A stretch of DNA of 64,000 bases from Marinobacter profundi (GTDB taxonomy: Bacteria > Pseudomonadota > Gammaproteobacteria > Pseudomonadales > Oleiphilaceae): positions 365,785 through 429,784 of the forward strand of contig NZ_KZ319367.1 in the NCBI RefSeq assembly GCF_002744715.1, in the 5' to 3' direction. Position numbers and translations under genes: made by a program. The stretch's first letter is position 1, and the number at the start of each line of letters is the position of its first letter. The notes beneath the pieces are model-generated. The model worked only from the letters and a program-made list of their open reading frames with translations, was not told the origin of the DNA and ran no database searches. Below are positions 18,336 to 26,678 of the stretch, in pieces.

Positions 18336-20396
18336 ATGGCCACTACAGATTCCACAGCACCGAAAAAGGAAGGGGTTTTCCGGGTCGATTCACCCTACGC
18401 CCCCGCCGGCGACCAGCCCAAAGCCATCGAAGGGCTGGTGGACGGCATCGAGTCGGGCCTGGCACATCAGACCCTGCTGGGCGTAACCGGCTCAGGCAAG
18501 ACCTTTACCATTGCCAACGTCATCGAGCGGGTGCAGCGTCCGACCATCATCATGGCCCACAACAAGACGCTGGCCGCCCAGCTGTACGGGGAATTCCGTG
18601 AGTTCTTCCCGGACAATGCGGTTGAGTATTTTGTCTCTTACTACGATTACTACCAGCCGGAGGCCTATGTTCCCTCCTCTGACACGTTCATCGAGAAAGA
18701 CGCCTCGATCAACGAGCACATCGAGCAGATGCGGCTGTCTGCCACCAAGGCACTGCTGGAGCGCCCGGACGCCATTATTGTTGCAACCGTGTCGTCGATC
18801 TACGGCCTGGGTGACCCCCAGTCCTATCTGAAAATGATGCTGCACCTCGATCGCGGTGACCACATCGACCAGCGGGACATTCTTCGCCGGCTGGCTGAAT
18901 TGCAATACACGCGGAACGATATCGAGTTTCACCGGGCCAATTACCGGGTGCGCGGAGAGGTCATCGATGTCTTCCCGGCGGAATCCGAAAAGGAGGCCAT
19001 CCGCATCGAACTGTTTGATGACGAGGTGGAGAATCTCAGTTATTTCGACCCGCTCACCGGGGAGGTTCTGCGGCGGGTTCCCCGGGTAACCATCTACCCC
19101 AAGTCTCACTACGTGACGCCCCGCCAGACGGTGCTGGATGCGGTTGAGAAAATCAAGGTAGAGCTCGATGAACGTCTCCAGCAGTTGCGGGATAACAATC
19201 GCCTGGTGGAAGCCCAGCGTCTGGAGGAGCGGACCCGGTACGACATCGAGATGATGATGGAGCTGGGGTACTGTAACGGTATCGAGAACTACTCCCGCTA
19301 CCTGTCCGGCCGTCGCCCGGGCGAGGCGCCGCCCACGCTGTTTGATTACCTGCCGCCCAATGCCCTGCTGGTGGTGGACGAATCCCATGTGACCATTCCG
19401 CAGATTGGCGCCATGTACAAGGGGGACCGGTCCCGCAAGGAAACCCTGGTGGAATATGGCTTCCGGTTGCCGTCCGCCCTCGATAACCGGCCCATGCGCT
19501 TTGACGAGTGGGAGCGGATTGCCCCCCAGATGATCTTCGTGTCGGCTACCCCCGCCAACTACGAGGCGGAACACGCTGGCCAGATCGTCGAGCAGGTGGT
19601 GCGGCCCACAGGGCTGCTGGATCCGGAAATCGAAGTGCGGCCAGCGTCCACCCAGGTGGATGATCTGTTGTCGGAGATCCATGCACGGGTTGCGGTGCAG
19701 GAGCGTGTACTGGTAACCACCCTGACCAAGCGGATGGCGGAAGACCTGACCGACTTCCTGATGGAGCACGACATCAAGGTGCGTTACCTGCATTCGGATA
19801 TCGACACCGTGGAGCGGGTGGAGATCATTCGTGACCTGAGGCGGGGTGAGTTCGATGTGCTGGTTGGCATTAACTTGTTGCGCGAAGGTCTTGATATGCC
19901 AGAGGTTTCACTGGTTGCTATCCTTGATGCGGACAAGGAAGGTTTCCTCCGCTCAGAGCGCTCGCTGATCCAGACAATCGGTCGCGCGGCGCGCAACGTG
20001 CATGGCAAGGCGATCCTTTATGGCGACCGGATTACCGGTTCCATGCAGAAGGCCATTGATGAAACTGCGCGCCGTCGGGCAAAACAGATGGCGTACAACG
20101 AGGAGCATGGCATCACCCCGACGGGGCTCAACAAGAAGATTGCCGACATCATGGAGGGGGCTGCCGGTGGCGGGCGCGGCCGGCGTCGCGGGGAGCGTCC
20201 CGGCGAGAAGGCTGCGGAAGAGGCCGAGCAGTATCGCCTGAAGGCCGGCGGCAGGTCGCCGGACGAAGTGCTCAAGGAAGTGTCGCGGCTTGAGGATGAG
20301 ATGTACAAGGCGGCCGCAGAACTGGATTTCGAGACGGCGGCGCGGTTACGGGACGAGATTGCCGGTTTGAAAGAAGCGGCCCTGCGGACCGGCTGA
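18336..20396 (+). CDS. uvrB: Excinuclease ABC subunit B
   Basis: About 686 residues. UvrB is the damage-verifying helicase-like subunit of nucleotide excision repair. Walker A is GVTGSGKT (49-56), the beta-hairpin region follows ([12 protein letters not shown]), helicase motifs include DESH and the C-terminal QTIGRAARN, and the UVR motif that binds UvrC is at the end ([17 protein letters not shown]). Start choice: GGAGG at 18318-18322 is 13 bases from ATG 18336 and 4 from TTG 18327, so either could be used. I see no LexA box between aspC and uvrB. Confidence 0.97.
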   Translation: MATTDSTAPKKEGVFRVDSPYAPAGDQPKAIEGLVDGIESGLAHQTLLGVTGSGKTFTIANVIERVQRPTIIMAHNKTLAAQLYGEFREFFPDNAVEYFVSYYDYYQPEAYVPSSDTFIEKDASINEHIEQMRLSATKALLERPDAIIVATVSSIYGLGDPQSYLKMMLHLDRGDHIDQRDILRRLAELQYTRNDIEFHRANYRVRGEVIDVFPAESEKEAIRIELFDDEVENLSYFDPLTGEVLRRVPRVTIYPKSHYVTPRQTVLDAVEKIKVELDERLQQLRDNNRLVEAQRLEERTRYDIEMMMELGYCNGIENYSRYLSGRRPGEAPPTLFDYLPPNALLVVDESHVTIPQIGAMYKGDRSRKETLVEYGFRLPSALDNRPMRFDEWERIAPQMIFVSATPANYEAEHAGQIVEQVVRPTGLLDPEIEVRPASTQVDDLLSEIHARVAVQERVLVTTLTKRMAEDLTDFLMEHDIKVRYLHSDIDTVERVEIIRDLRRGEFDVLVGINLLREGLDMPEVSLVAILDADKEGFLRSERSLIQTIGRAARNVHGKAILYGDRITGSMQKAIDETARRRAKQMAYNEEHGITPTGLNKKIADIMEGAAGGGRGRRRGERPGEKAAEEAEQYRLKAGGRSPDEVLKEVSRLEDEMYKAAAELDFETAARLRDEIAGLKEAALRTG

Positions 20397-20417
20397 CCGG
20401 CTCAGGGCCTCGAGCCA

Positions 20418-20443
20418 TGCTGCCGCGGCAGCAGTCATTTTTT
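20418..20443 (+). terminator. Probable terminator of uvrB
   Basis: Stem TGCTGC/GCAGCA around a CGCG loop, followed four bases later by six T. It overlaps the end of the convergent GNAT-C39 gene. The stem is short, so this is only moderately supported. Confidence 0.45.
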
Positions 20444-21547
20444 CGGGCCGACAATGACGGCGGCCTGTAAGGGCTGGCTGCCGCCATAGCGGGACATTTT
20501 CTCGAAGACCCGGCGGTCGATGGGCAAATACTGCTTGTCGGCCACGGTTTCCCCGGCGTCGGTATCAATTTCCGGATCGTGAAGGTACACAAACCGGTCA
20601 TCGATTGCACAGACGGTCACCCAGTGGGGAACGCGGCTGCGGTTGAGTTGCCAGGTGCTGATCAGGATCAACGGAATCTTGCCCTCTTTGAGGGCGTTCT
20701 CCATGGCGTCCAGGGTCAATGGGTCGTGATGGAGCTGAATATCGGTCTGCCCGATGTCATGAATAAAGCCTTCGTGCACCAGTTCCAGGACTCGTTTCTT
20801 GTCGTCATTTCTCACCGTGTCCTTGAACAGCGCTCCCTCCTTGCTGATGTAAGCGGACGCATGGAAGCCGCGGTTCCAGGCTGCCAGTGCGAGGCCGTGG
20901 GGGCCGCAGCCGCCGTGGCCCGCCAGCATGAAAATGGTGGTGGCTTCGCGCCAGATTTTCAGTTCGTCCAGGGTGGTAAGGGGCTGCTGCTCATCCACTG
21001 CCGCCATGGCCATGATCAGTGCTGCAGGGCCGCAGGAAAACTCCGTGGTCTGAGGGTAATAGGGCACCGGCAGGAACTTTTGTGATGGCGCGTAGAACAG
21101 GATCCGGCGCTCGAACCGCAGGGCATTGCCGTGGTCCTCGTAGTAGTCCCGGTAGGTGCCGAACTGGCGATAGCCCAGCCTGCGATACAGGTTGATGGCG
21201 CCGTGGTTGTCTTCGCGGACTTCCAGGCGCATGACAATCCGATCCGCGCCGACCGCCTCCTGTTCAGCCCGTCGCACCAGTTGTTCCCCGATGCCCTGGC
21301 CCCTAGCGGCCGGCGAGACGGCAATGGAGTAGATCCGGGCCAGGCGGGTGGCGGCATTCATCAGCACCAGACAATAACCCGCAATCGCGCCGTCGGTCAG
21401 CGCGACAATCAGCCGGTCCCGCGGCATCTCCAGAAACCGCCGGAAACTGCGGCGGGAGATGCGGTCTTCACTGAAGGTGTGATTCTCCAGTGCCACCAGG
21501 GCGTCCAGGTCGTGACTGGTCGCCAGGCGAAGTTCAGGGTTTGCCAT
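20435..21547 (-). CDS. GNAT acetyltransferase fused to a C39-like cysteine peptidase
   Basis: 370 residues in two domains. Residues about 4-150 are a RimI-like N-acetyltransferase with the acetyl-CoA loop RGQGIG (82-87). Residues about 158-370 are a papain-like peptidase_C39 domain with a complete catalytic set: Cys172 in SCGPAAL, His308 in VPHWVTV and Asp324 in LHDPE. No ABC-transporter parts are attached, so this is not a bacteriocin exporter. It is divergent from a RimK-like ATP-grasp ligase, and I recall this three-activity combination as a conserved predicted peptide-ligase neighbourhood. Substrate unknown. Confidence 0.85.
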   Translation of the reverse strand: MANPELRLATSHDLDALVALENHTFSEDRISRRSFRRFLEMPRDRLIVALTDGAIAGYCLVLMNAATRLARIYSIAVSPAARGQGIGEQLVRRAEQEAVGADRIVMRLEVREDNHGAINLYRRLGYRQFGTYRDYYEDHGNALRFERRILFYAPSQKFLPVPYYPQTTEFSCGPAALIMAMAAVDEQQPLTTLDELKIWREATTIFMLAGHGGCGPHGLALAAWNRGFHASAYISKEGALFKDTVRNDDKKRVLELVHEGFIHDIGQTDIQLHHDPLTLDAMENALKEGKIPLILISTWQLNRSRVPHWVTVCAIDDRFVYLHDPEIDTDAGETVADKQYLPIDRRVFEKMSRYGGSQPLQAAVIVGPKK

Positions 21548-21748
21548 AATGCAGGGCTCCGGCGTTTCCGGGTGGAAGATTGCGGGTAGGGTTGTCCGCT
21601 ATTATGGTTGAGAGAAGGTAAAGCTGAAAGGCAGCAGCAGGGCTGCGAGGATGCGTAAAAGCACTCATGGGCGAGTGATTGTACCGCTTCCGGGGCCGGC
21701 GTATTCTCCGCTTTTCAGGACTCGCACCGCAATGGAGGAATGCCATTT

Positions 21749-23248
21749 ATGTCTCGCCTGTTGATCGTTGTCGATCGCGCCAAGGACTGGGCTCCGTACT
21801 ACCCCAGCGAAGACGTTCTCACCTTTGACCAATACCTCCAGTTTTCCGCGCCAGCGGCGAGTCGGGTGCGGGTTATCAATCTGTGCCAGAGCGCCAGGTA
21901 CCTGAGCAGGGGCTACTATTGCTCGCTGCTGGCGGAAGCCCGGGGGCATCATGTGGTGCCGTCGGTGATGACGCTCAACGATCTCAGTCGCAAGGGACTG
22001 TTTTCGCTGGAGCTTGAAGAACTCGACGCCAGTGTGATCCAGTGGCTGGAAGCCTCCGGCTCCGCCATCGAGCCGGGCAGTGATGATCGCAACGCGACTC
22101 ACGAGGTGCGTATCCGCAGCTATTTCGGCCAGGCCCAGCACCCTGACCTTAAGCCGGTGGCCCGCGCGCTGTTTGAGCGTTTCCCGTGCCCGATCCTGGA
22201 GGTGGTGTTCCGTCGCCGTAAAACCTGGCAGATCGAGTCCATGAAACCGGCATCTCCGGCGGACCTGAGCGAGCCGGAGCAGGATCTGTTTGCCGCGGCG
22301 CTGGACCGCTTCAGCAGCATTGTCTGGCGCAAACCGCGGACCCGGCGCCGTTACCGTTTCGACCTGGCCATACTGGTAAACCCGGACGAAGAGTTGCCGC
22401 CCAGCGACAAGGTTGCCCTGGGCCGCTTTGAAAAAGCCGGTCGCAAGCTGGGAATCAATGTGGAGCAGATAACCCGCCGCGACTACATGCGCATTCCGGA
22501 ATACGATGGCCTGTTTATCCGGGAAACCACTGCTATCGATCATCACACCTACCGTTTTGCCCGCAAAGCGGAAGCAGAAGGCCTGGTGGTGATTGACGAT
22601 CCGGTGTCCATTCTGCGTTGTACCAACAAGGTGTTCCTGGCAGACCTGCTGAAGAACAACAAGGTACCGACACCCAGGACGCTGATTCTCTCGAAGGACC
22701 AGAAGGACGCCGTGGAGCGGGTGGTCAGTGAGCTGGGGTTTCCGGTTGTAATCAAGATCCCTGATGGTGCTTTTTCCCGCGGGGTTACCAAGGCTGAGGA
22801 CGAAAAAACCTTGCGGGCAGGCCTGAAGGCATTGTTCCGGCAATCTGCTCTGGTGCTGGCGCAGGAGTACCTGTACACAGATTACGACTGGCGCATCGGG
22901 GTACTGGGTGGCCGTGCTATTTTTGCGTGCAAGTACATGATGGTGAAAGGTCACTGGCAGATTTACCAGCATGGTGGCTCCCAGGTCGAGAGCGGCGGCT
23001 TTGAAACCCTGCCGACCTATGAGGTGCCGCGGAACGTGATTCAGGCAGCGCTGAACGCCACCCGGCTGATCGGCAATGGTCTGTATGGTGTCGACATCAA
23101 ACAGTCTGGTAACCGGGTGGCGGTGATCGAGGTTAACGACAACCCCAGCATCGACTCCGGCGTGGAGGATCAGTTTCTCGGCGGTGAGCTGTACACCCTG
23201 ATCATGCAGGAGTTTCTGTCACGCATGGAGGAGAACCGCAGGCGCTGA
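21749..23248 (+). CDS. RimK-like ATP-grasp ligase with RLAN N-terminal domain
   Basis: 499 residues from ATG 21749, chosen because GGAGG (21734-21738) is ten bases upstream; the ATG at 21740 would be one base from it. Residues about 1-170 resemble the RimK-like ATP-grasp N-terminal (RLAN) domain. Residues about 200-490 are a RimK-type ATP-grasp with FPVVIKIPDGAFSRGV (ATP-binding loop) and the metal-binding VIEVNDNPSID near the C-terminus. The family forms amide bonds between a carboxylate and an amino acid. Divergent pairing with the GNAT-C39 gene suggests one pathway. The true substrate is not known. Confidence 0.85.
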   Translation: MSRLLIVVDRAKDWAPYYPSEDVLTFDQYLQFSAPAASRVRVINLCQSARYLSRGYYCSLLAEARGHHVVPSVMTLNDLSRKGLFSLELEELDASVIQWLEASGSAIEPGSDDRNATHEVRIRSYFGQAQHPDLKPVARALFERFPCPILEVVFRRRKTWQIESMKPASPADLSEPEQDLFAAALDRFSSIVWRKPRTRRRYRFDLAILVNPDEELPPSDKVALGRFEKAGRKLGINVEQITRRDYMRIPEYDGLFIRETTAIDHHTYRFARKAEAEGLVVIDDPVSILRCTNKVFLADLLKNNKVPTPRTLILSKDQKDAVERVVSELGFPVVIKIPDGAFSRGVTKAEDEKTLRAGLKALFRQSALVLAQEYLYTDYDWRIGVLGGRAIFACKYMMVKGHWQIYQHGGSQVESGGFETLPTYEVPRNVIQAALNATRLIGNGLYGVDIKQSGNRVAVIEVNDNPSIDSGVEDQFLGGELYTLIMQEFLSRMEENRRR

Positions 23249-23268
23249 GTGGGCGACTGCGGCCCGGC

Positions 23269-24432
23269 TCAATGGGGCGCGCTGTACCAGACCCGCAGGC
23301 TGCCAAACCAGGCATAGTCGGATAGCGCAGCTTCGATATCGGCAGCCCGGGGGGCGGAATCACTGAACGGAAGCTCGAACATCAGTTCAATGTGCACCTT
23401 GTTGCGCAGATAATGCAGACGAATCCGGCTCTGCGGGGGCAGGGCGTCGCAATAGTCCGCCAGCAGCGCGCGGATCTCCTCCCGGGTTGGCAGCCGCTCG
23501 GAAGTTGGCATCGCATCTTCATCATTCTCCGCATCAATGTGGAAATTGATATCGCGGATGTTATCCAGTTGTTTGCGCATCCCTTCCACCACTTGCATAC
23601 CAATATGGTGGCCTTCTGACACGCTGATCTCCGGCCGGACCTGCAGATGGATATCCAGCAGAATGTCATGCCCCATACGGCGGCTGCGCAGTTCGTGGAC
23701 ATTGCGTACGCCTTCGGTTTTCATCGCCGTGTCGGTGAGCATGCTGGTGTCTTCCGGCGACAGCCCGGTGTCGACCAGTTCCCTCACGCTGTCCCAGGTA
23801 AACTGCCAGCCGATCCGGCCAACAATGACGGCGATGATGATGGCGGCCAGGGCATCCAGCCAGATGTAGCCCAGCATGGCCCCGACGGTGGATAGCACCA
23901 CAATGACGGAGGAAAACGCGTCGGTCCGGCTGTGCCAGGCATTGGCGATGATCAAGTCGGAACGGATAAGTTGCCCGATGTGGCGGGTGTAGCGGAAGAT
24001 CCACTCTTTGCCGATAACCGAGACGACAGCCGCCGCCAGAACCGGCCATTCCGGAGCTTCCGTCACGCCCCCGGCCAGCATGCGCAGGATGTTGTCCCAC
24101 GCCAGAGCACCGCCGACGGCGATCAGAATGCTGCCCAGCACCATGGTGCCAATGGTTTCGATGCGTTGATGGCCGTAAGGATGATTCTCATCGGGGGCCT
24201 GGCGGGATACCTTCATGACCGCTATGACCACGAGGTCTGACGCGACATCGGTAAAGGAATGGATGCCGTCCACGATCAGCGCCTGGGAGTGGAATAATGC
24301 ACCGACAATACATTTTATAATACCGAGCGCTGCATCCAGGATCATACCGATCACGGTGACCCGGGTGGCAGCATCCCGTTCCTTGTCGAGCCCGTGGTAC
24401 CTGGGGTGAACGGATGACGTGTTTTCAGACAT
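23269..24432 (-). CDS. Cation diffusion facilitator family transporter
   Basis: 387 residues. About six transmembrane helices in the first 215 residues are followed by a cytoplasmic metal-binding domain of about 85 residues and an extra charged tail. The two metal-site signatures are DGIHSFTDVASD in TM2 and NAWHSRTDAFSS in TM5; the HxxxD pattern in each is that of Zn/Fe/Cd proton antiporters of the FieF type. It faces away from pyrD. Substrate metal cannot be decided. Confidence 0.88.
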   Translation of the reverse strand: MSENTSSVHPRYHGLDKERDAATRVTVIGMILDAALGIIKCIVGALFHSQALIVDGIHSFTDVASDLVVIAVMKVSRQAPDENHPYGHQRIETIGTMVLGSILIAVGGALAWDNILRMLAGGVTEAPEWPVLAAAVVSVIGKEWIFRYTRHIGQLIRSDLIIANAWHSRTDAFSSVIVVLSTVGAMLGYIWLDALAAIIIAVIVGRIGWQFTWDSVRELVDTGLSPEDTSMLTDTAMKTEGVRNVHELRSRRMGHDILLDIHLQVRPEISVSEGHHIGMQVVEGMRKQLDNIRDINFHIDAENDEDAMPTSERLPTREEIRALLADYCDALPPQSRIRLHYLRNKVHIELMFELPFSDSAPRAADIEAALSDYAWFGSLRVWYSAPH

Positions 24433-24684
24433 GCAAGCGGATCCTGGCAGTGTGTCGGAGAGGCAGTCTCTATTATGGACGATCTGGTACGTTTGTCCGT
24501 TTTATGCACATGCCAAATAAGAGGCGATGTGTAAAGCGGACGTTACATGGCTGTTAGATTACCATTTCCGGCTTTTTAACTTCATGATTTAACAGCAAAT
24601 AATAACTGGTTAAAAAATGATCAATCTGTAGGGCGGCGCACTTCCCAAGGGATCGCAAACGATGGTCAGGCATTTTCAACAGAG
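24433..24684. other. Gene-free region upstream of pyrD and the cation transporter
   Basis: No credible ORF or RNA gene is visible. The central part (about 24570-24630) is clearly more AT-rich than the flanks. It must hold the promoter of the minus-strand transporter. The rest of the 403-base gap, with DnaA-box-like sites, is described in the next entry. Confidence 0.6.
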
Positions 24685-24788
24685 TTATCCACAGATTCCG
24701 TGGAAAAGGTCACAACACCTTAACCTTACAGTCATTTAGCTGTCATCGGATTATGCAGAAAGCGTCTGTGGAAAACTTTCGGTATACT
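24685..24788 (+). promoter_or_regulatory. pyrD promoter region with DnaA-box-like sites
   Basis: A perfect DnaA box TTATCCACA is at 24685-24693. A one-mismatch box TTTTCCACA is on the minus strand at 24767-24775, and a weaker TTTTCCACG at 24699-24707. TATACT at 24783-24788 is a good -10 for pyrD with no clear -35; the 24767 box lies exactly in the spacer region. This would let DnaA influence pyrD, which is inference. Confidence 0.5.
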
Positions 24789-24835
24789 CCTGCGCACAGA
24801 AATCGGCCCCGCCAAATCACCCGAGGAGTTATAAC

Positions 24836-25864
24836 ATGTACGGTCTTCTCCGTAACCTGTTGTTCACACTGGAGCCTGAACGCGCTCATAACGTCACTTT
24901 AACGGGGCTGGACCTGGCCGAGAAGCTCGGGGTATTGAAAATGCTTGTTCCGGCAGTCCGGCCCTTGCCGGTTACGGTGATGGGACTGGACTTTCCCAAC
25001 CCCGTGGGCCTGGCGGCGGGTCTCGACAAGAATGCGGACCATGTGGACGCGCTGGGGGCGCTGGGATTCGGTTTTATCGAGGTGGGCACCGTCACTCCGC
25101 TGGCCCAGCCCGGTAACCCGGCACCCCGGATGTTCCGTTTGCCCGAGCATCAGGCCATCATCAATCGCATGGGATTCAACAACGAAGGCCTGCAACACCT
25201 GCTGGCAGCCGTTGACCGGCGCAAGTACAAAGGTGTACTCGGTATCAACGTCGGCAAGAACAAGGATACTCCCAATGAGGAGTCTGAATCCGATTACCGC
25301 AAGGGTATTGCCGCAGTCTACACCCGCGCGGACTACATCACGGTCAACGTGTCGTCACCCAATACGCCGGGATTGCGGGACCTGCAGTTCGGCGACTCCC
25401 TGAAGCGCCTGCTGGAAGCCATCAAGGACGAGCAGGGTATCCAGCAGCGGGAAACCGGCAAGTACGTTCCGATAGCCGTCAAGATCGCGCCGGATATGGA
25501 CGATGAGGGTATTCGTTTTGTGGCCGCCGCTTTGCGGGACAGTGGTATGGATGGCGTCATTGCGACCAATACCACCATTGCTCGTGAGGCCGTCACCGGA
25601 CACTGTCATGCACAGGAAGCAGGAGGTCTGAGCGGAGCGCCGGTGCGGCAGCCGTCATTACGAGTCATCGAAGGGCTGTATGCCGAGCTGGGTGACACCC
25701 TGCCGATCATCGGTGTGGGTGGCATAACCGACGGTGCCAGCGCCGCGGAAAAGATCCGTGCCGGCGCGAAGCTGGTCCAGATCTACACAGGTTTTATCTA
25801 CCGGGGCCCTGCGCTGATCGGCGAAGCCGTCGAGGCCATTCGTGCCCTGCAACAGGATCGGTGA
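24836..25864 (+). CDS. pyrD: Dihydroorotate dehydrogenase (quinone), class 2
   Basis: 342 residues. Oxidises dihydroorotate to orotate, passing electrons to the quinone pool at the inner membrane. The class 2 N-terminal helical extension (about 1-40) for membrane and quinone binding is present. FMN-site motifs include [12 protein letters not shown] (55-66) and NRMGFNNEG (110-118), and the class 2 catalytic serine is in [11 protein letters not shown] near residue 174. GAGGAG precedes the ATG. Confidence 0.97.
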   Translation: MYGLLRNLLFTLEPERAHNVTLTGLDLAEKLGVLKMLVPAVRPLPVTVMGLDFPNPVGLAAGLDKNADHVDALGALGFGFIEVGTVTPLAQPGNPAPRMFRLPEHQAIINRMGFNNEGLQHLLAAVDRRKYKGVLGINVGKNKDTPNEESESDYRKGIAAVYTRADYITVNVSSPNTPGLRDLQFGDSLKRLLEAIKDEQGIQQRETGKYVPIAVKIAPDMDDEGIRFVAAALRDSGMDGVIATNTTIAREAVTGHCHAQEAGGLSGAPVRQPSLRVIEGLYAELGDTLPIIGVGGITDGASAAEKIRAGAKLVQIYTGFIYRGPALIGEAVEAIRALQQDR

Positions 25865-25875
25865 GGTGTCAGGCG

Positions 25876-25923
25876 AGGGGTGCGATAAGGGGTGCGATAA
25901 GGGGTGCGATAAGGGGTGCGATA
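25876..25923 (+). repeat. Four perfect tandem copies of a 12-base unit
   Basis: The unit AGGGGTGCGATA is repeated four times without a mismatch, starting 12 bases after the pyrD stop. The repeat is in a gene-free stretch. It keeps a reading frame open (unit length divisible by three), but nothing suggests translation. Confidence 0.95.
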
Positions 25924-25940
25924 AATATCTGTACCGCAAA

Positions 25941-25965
25941 AAAGATGGGCCCGCTAAGCGGGCCC
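25941..25965 (-). terminator. Intrinsic terminator on the minus strand between pyrD and rmf
   Basis: Perfect stem GGGCCCGC/GCGGGCCC with loop TAA (25947-25965). On the minus strand it is followed by TCTTTTTTG. It should end a transcript coming from the rmf direction, 170 bases past the rmf stop. Confidence 0.85.
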
Positions 25966-25968
25966 TGG

Positions 25969-26022
25969 CGGGGAACGAACCCCGTGGCGAGTTATCGCAT
26001 GGTACGGGTCGGGAGGACCCGT
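25969..26022 (-). other. Two adjacent stem-loops upstream of the terminator
   Basis: CGGGG/CCCCG at 25969-25984 (loop of six) and ACGGGTC/GACCCGT at 26004-26022 (loop of five) precede the terminator on the minus strand. They are either part of a long structured rmf 3' UTR or of a small RNA. I could not find a convincing internal promoter. Confidence 0.4.
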
Positions 26023-26135
26023 TTGGGTTGCTCTGTTGAAAATTCCCTGTTGTGTGGTTTCAGTTAATCTGTTGCTTCAAAGACCAGAGTAAACTTTCGG
26101 GGTCCTGATCCAGGTTAAAGGTACTTGCTTGCCGG

Positions 26136-26345
26136 TCAGGCTGTGACATTCGCCATCTTGTGAATGCCTGAAACGCCGGTCATGCCCTCCCACTGATCTG
26201 TACGGCCTTCACGCCACCCGTTTAACCACTCCTGTCTCACTTCCGGTTGCTCGAGCGGGCAGCTGTCTTTTGGTTTACCGGACACGCCAGCCAGGTATCC
26301 CCGTTTGAATGCACGAGCGTACATGTCTCTCTTCTGTCTTTTCAT
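26136..26345 (-). CDS. rmf: Ribosome modulation factor
   Basis: 69 residues from the ATG at 26345, which gives the conserved start MKRQKRD and follows GAGGAA; longer upstream starts break the match. The core (RAFKRGYLAGVSGK, CPLEQPEVRQEWLNGWREG) is that of Rmf, which dimerises 70S ribosomes into inactive 100S particles in stationary phase. E. coli Rmf is 55 residues; here the C-terminus is about 14 longer. A -10 box (TACACT) is 31 bases upstream. Confidence 0.93.
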   Translation of the reverse strand: MKRQKRDMYARAFKRGYLAGVSGKPKDSCPLEQPEVRQEWLNGWREGRTDQWEGMTGVSGIHKMANVTA

Positions 26346-26376
26346 GCCGTTCCTCACTGATGGATTAACAGAACAA

Positions 26377-26382
26377 AGTGTA
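26377..26382 (-). promoter_or_regulatory. Candidate -10 element of rmf
   Basis: On the minus strand TGTG precedes TACACT, giving an extended-type -10 with no obvious -35, consistent with a stationary-phase (sigma-S-tolerant) promoter. Predicted start about 25 bases before the ATG. Confidence 0.5.
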
Positions 26383-26678
26383 CACATCTGCCTTGAACGT
26401 ACCGGCTGAGCAGGGTTGGCCGGGATTTCTACCCGGGTATTTGCTCACTTGCCAATACCAGTCAGGACAGTCAGGATCCTTTGTCCGGAGGCCTTTTTTC
26501 GGCCCCGGGAACGACGCGTCACCTACAAGGTAAGTCGAAGGTTGCGCCGATGTACACTATTTATTTCATATATGTGTCAGCTTTCTTATGTTTGTGTGAA
26601 ATAACACGCGGTGGGTTACCATAGGAAACCACGCGAATCCGCATTGTTAGCCGGCCGTTACACTTTCGGGAGCTCAAC
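26383..26678. other. Gene-free region between rmf and rlmKL
   Basis: No credible gene. It contains a perfect eight-base inverted repeat TTATTTCA/TGAAATAA separated by 28 bases (26561-26568 and 26597-26604) in an AT-rich stretch, and a nine-base direct repeat AGTCAGGAC/AGTCAGGAT near 26460-26480. These may be operator or promoter elements for rlmKL. Confidence 0.5.

Noticed and set aside
24640..24672. PurR-like half site GCAAACG upstream of pyrD
   Set aside because: Only one half matches the purine-repressor palindrome and the other half is unrelated.
25966..26030. tRNA or tmRNA 3' end suggested by GGGGTTCGTTCCCC
   Set aside because: The hairpin loop has six bases instead of the seven of a T loop and no acceptor stem or CCA fits.
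25842..26039. Open frame through the 12-base tandem repeat
   Set aside because: It begins inside pyrD, has no ribosome binding site and consists largely of the repeat; the repeat length alone keeps it open.
26136..26151. TGTCACA motif at the end of rmf as a second ECF41 promoter
   Set aside because: It is inside coding sequence and no CGTC lies 16 bases downstream on the same strand.
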